A DNA stretch of 6,928 nt from an uncultured Clostridia bacterium (GTDB lineage: Bacteria; Bacillota; Clostridia; Peptostreptococcales; Acidaminobacteraceae): assembly GCA_937880545.1 (NCBI GenBank), contig CALFKA010000136.1, forward strand, positions 1-6,928. The letters run 5' to 3'. The notes below the pieces were generated by a model. That model ran no database searches. It was given only the letters and a program-made list of their open reading frames with translations, and was not told the DNA's origin. The position numbers and the translations under genes are program-made. Position 1 is the stretch's first letter, and each line of letters opens with the position of its first letter. This document shows positions 5,781 to 6,928 of the stretch, one piece after another.

Positions 5781-6928
5781 AGCGCATCATCAGCTTACTT
5801 CTCATCTTGCTGATGCTTCTTCCCTCAGCAGCTCTTGCATCGCCGCAGATCACTCTTCCACAGAAGGAAGAAGTAGTATATGGAAAGATGAACGCCTCAG
5901 GCTATGTAGACGAGGTGTTTATTGTCAATGCCTTTTTGAAGCAGGGGAGAGAGCTCTATGACTACGGGAACTATTCCGAAGTCTTAAATCTCACGGATAC
6001 AGGAGTGATCCGCCACGGCTTCACGGAAGTCTATATTGAAACAGATGCGGAGGATTTCTTCTATCAGGGAAAGGTCCGCAATACGCTCATGCCATGGGAT
6101 CTATCGATCCGCTATGAGCTTGACGGGCAGCCCTTTTCTCCCGAAGCACTCAAGGGACAGAGTGGCAACCTGAAGATCCAGGTGAAAGTCAGAAAAAACG
6201 AGGAGATCGATCCGGTCTTTTTCGACAACTATATGTTGCAACTTTCGTTTACCTTTGATCTGAAGTACTTTAGTGATATTGAAAGTGAAGGCGCCACGAT
6301 TGCCTCCGCCGGTGAGTCAAAGGTAGTCAATCTGACCTCCCTACCCGGCAAGGATGGGGACTTCACCATCGAAGCGAAGGCGACAGACGCCCACCTGGGT
6401 CAGATCCAGGTCGTCGGTCTTCCCTTTGAACTCTTCATGGAGCTCCCCGACATCGGACAGTACACGAATGATCTCGTCCAACTCCAAAACGCGATTGCGA
6501 TGATTGCAGGAGGTGTGAGTGAGTATATCGGCGGTGTGGGACAACTCAGCGACGCCGCGACGAAGCTTGAAGTGGGAGTGGATGAGCTCTACTCCAATAT
6601 CGGAAAGATCCGCGAAGGCTATGAAGAGCTGCACGCCGGACATGTCCAATTCGACGAGGGACTCAAAGAGTACTCGGCAGGCATGCAGGAATTCAAGGTC
6701 GGCATGGATCAGCTCATCGGCGGCATTGGTGATTTCACCTCCGGTATTGATCAGCTGCGAGAGGGCAGTGCAGGTCTTGCAGACGGGCTGGCAACGCTTG
6801 CCAGTGAAGGCGACAAACTGGTCGCAGGTTCGGAGCAGATTCTCGCAGGTTTTCAGGCCATGGATGCGCTCATGGCGTTTCCGCTGAATCAGCAGGAACT
6901 CGACCTGCTCATCTCCATGCTGAAGACA
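5777..6928 (+). CDS. Secreted xxxLxxG heptad-repeat protein (5' part only)
   Basis: An open frame of 384 codons that runs off the right edge. Residues 1-21 are a signal peptide (MKRII, a Leu-rich core, SAALA before SP), so the product is exported. Residues about 22-239 form an extracytoplasmic region, probably beta-rich, that I do not recognise. Residues 240-358 are 17 consecutive heptads of the xxx(L/I/F/Y)xxG type, as in the xxxLxxG heptad-repeat family and in YhgE/Pip-like proteins. Proteins of that kind usually end in membrane segments, which would lie beyond the window. The ATG overlaps the exporter stop (ATGA) and has a strong GGAGGT site, so the two proteins are made together. The context suggests an envelope partner of the MMPL exporter, perhaps a coiled or fibrous adaptor; this is inference and no biochemical role is proven by the sequence. 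Confidence 0.85.
   Translation, partial: MKRIISLLLILLMLLPSAALASPQITLPQKEEVVYGKMNASGYVDEVFIVNAFLKQGRELYDYGNYSEVLNLTDTGVIRHGFTEVYIETDAEDFFYQGKVRNTLMPWDLSIRYELDGQPFSPEALKGQSGNLKIQVKVRKNEEIDPVFFDNYMLQLSFTFDLKYFSDIESEGATIASAGESKVVNLTSLPGKDGDFTIEAKATDAHLGQIQVVGLPFELFMELPDIGQYTNDLVQLQNAIAMIAGGVSEYIGGVGQLSDAATKLEVGVDELYSNIGKIREGYEELHAGHVQFDEGLKEYSAGMQEFKVGMDQLIGGIGDFTSGIDQLREGSAGLADGLATLASEGDKLVAGSEQILAGFQAMDALMAFPLNQQELDLLISMLKT
6494..6850 (+). repeat. Seventeen in-register heptads xxx(L/I/F/Y)xxG
   Basis: Residues 240-358 keep an exact 7-residue period. The fourth position is always L, I, F or Y (residues 243, 250, 257 and so on to 355). The seventh is Gly at all but three units (Ala260, Asn274, Glu344). 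The repeat is in the protein, not the DNA: codons differ between units. Confidence 0.85.

Noticed and set aside
6341..6649. Reverse frame of 102 codons inside the heptad-repeat gene
   Set aside because: It is a shadow of the repeat-bearing forward gene, with no start signals.

Overview
The window looks like chromosomal DNA from a low-to-mid G+C Gram-positive bacterium, most likely a clostridial Firmicute. The Rho sequence has the Gram-positive/clostridial style (a long charged insert after the N-terminal helices, a Q-loop with SGRTLSGG, and GSRMDEV in the R-loop). A secreted protein with a copper-amine-oxidase-like N-terminal domain, a TetR regulator of the DhaS-like type and an MMPL exporter followed by an xxxLxxG heptad-repeat protein are all common in that group. 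Genus cannot be decided from the sequence alone. There are no RNA genes, CRISPR arrays, insertion sequences or phage genes.

Left part (1-1464, minus strand): the first 488 codons of a secreted protein that runs off the left edge. It has a signal peptide, two copper-amine-oxidase-N-like repeats, a long beta-rich middle, and what may be the start of a transglutaminase-like domain. Its start codon has no ribosome binding site and sits one promoter discriminator away from a -10-like hexamer, so its mRNA may be leaderless. Only 45 bp separate it from the divergent rho gene (1510-2985, plus strand), which starts with GTG and carries a 66-bp tandem duplication in its charged linker.

Middle (2986-3725): rho meets a convergent tetR-type gene (2986-3591, minus strand) stop codon to stop codon with no base between them. 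Upstream of tetR is a 134-bp divergent control region with a good tetR promoter (TAGACA, 18 bp, TATAAT) and a 38-bp imperfect palindrome that covers its -35 box. This is the obvious candidate operator.

Right part (3726-6928, plus strand): an RND-superfamily MMPL exporter (684 aa) overlaps by 4 bp (ATGA) with a secreted protein that has 17 consecutive heptads of xxx(L/I/F/Y)xxG type and runs off the right edge. The likely logic is that the TetR protein represses itself and the exporter operon from the shared palindrome and releases it when it senses a ligand. The exporter and the exported heptad-repeat protein would then be made together, coupled in translation, and work together in the cell envelope. 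The ligand and the substrate cannot be read from the sequence.
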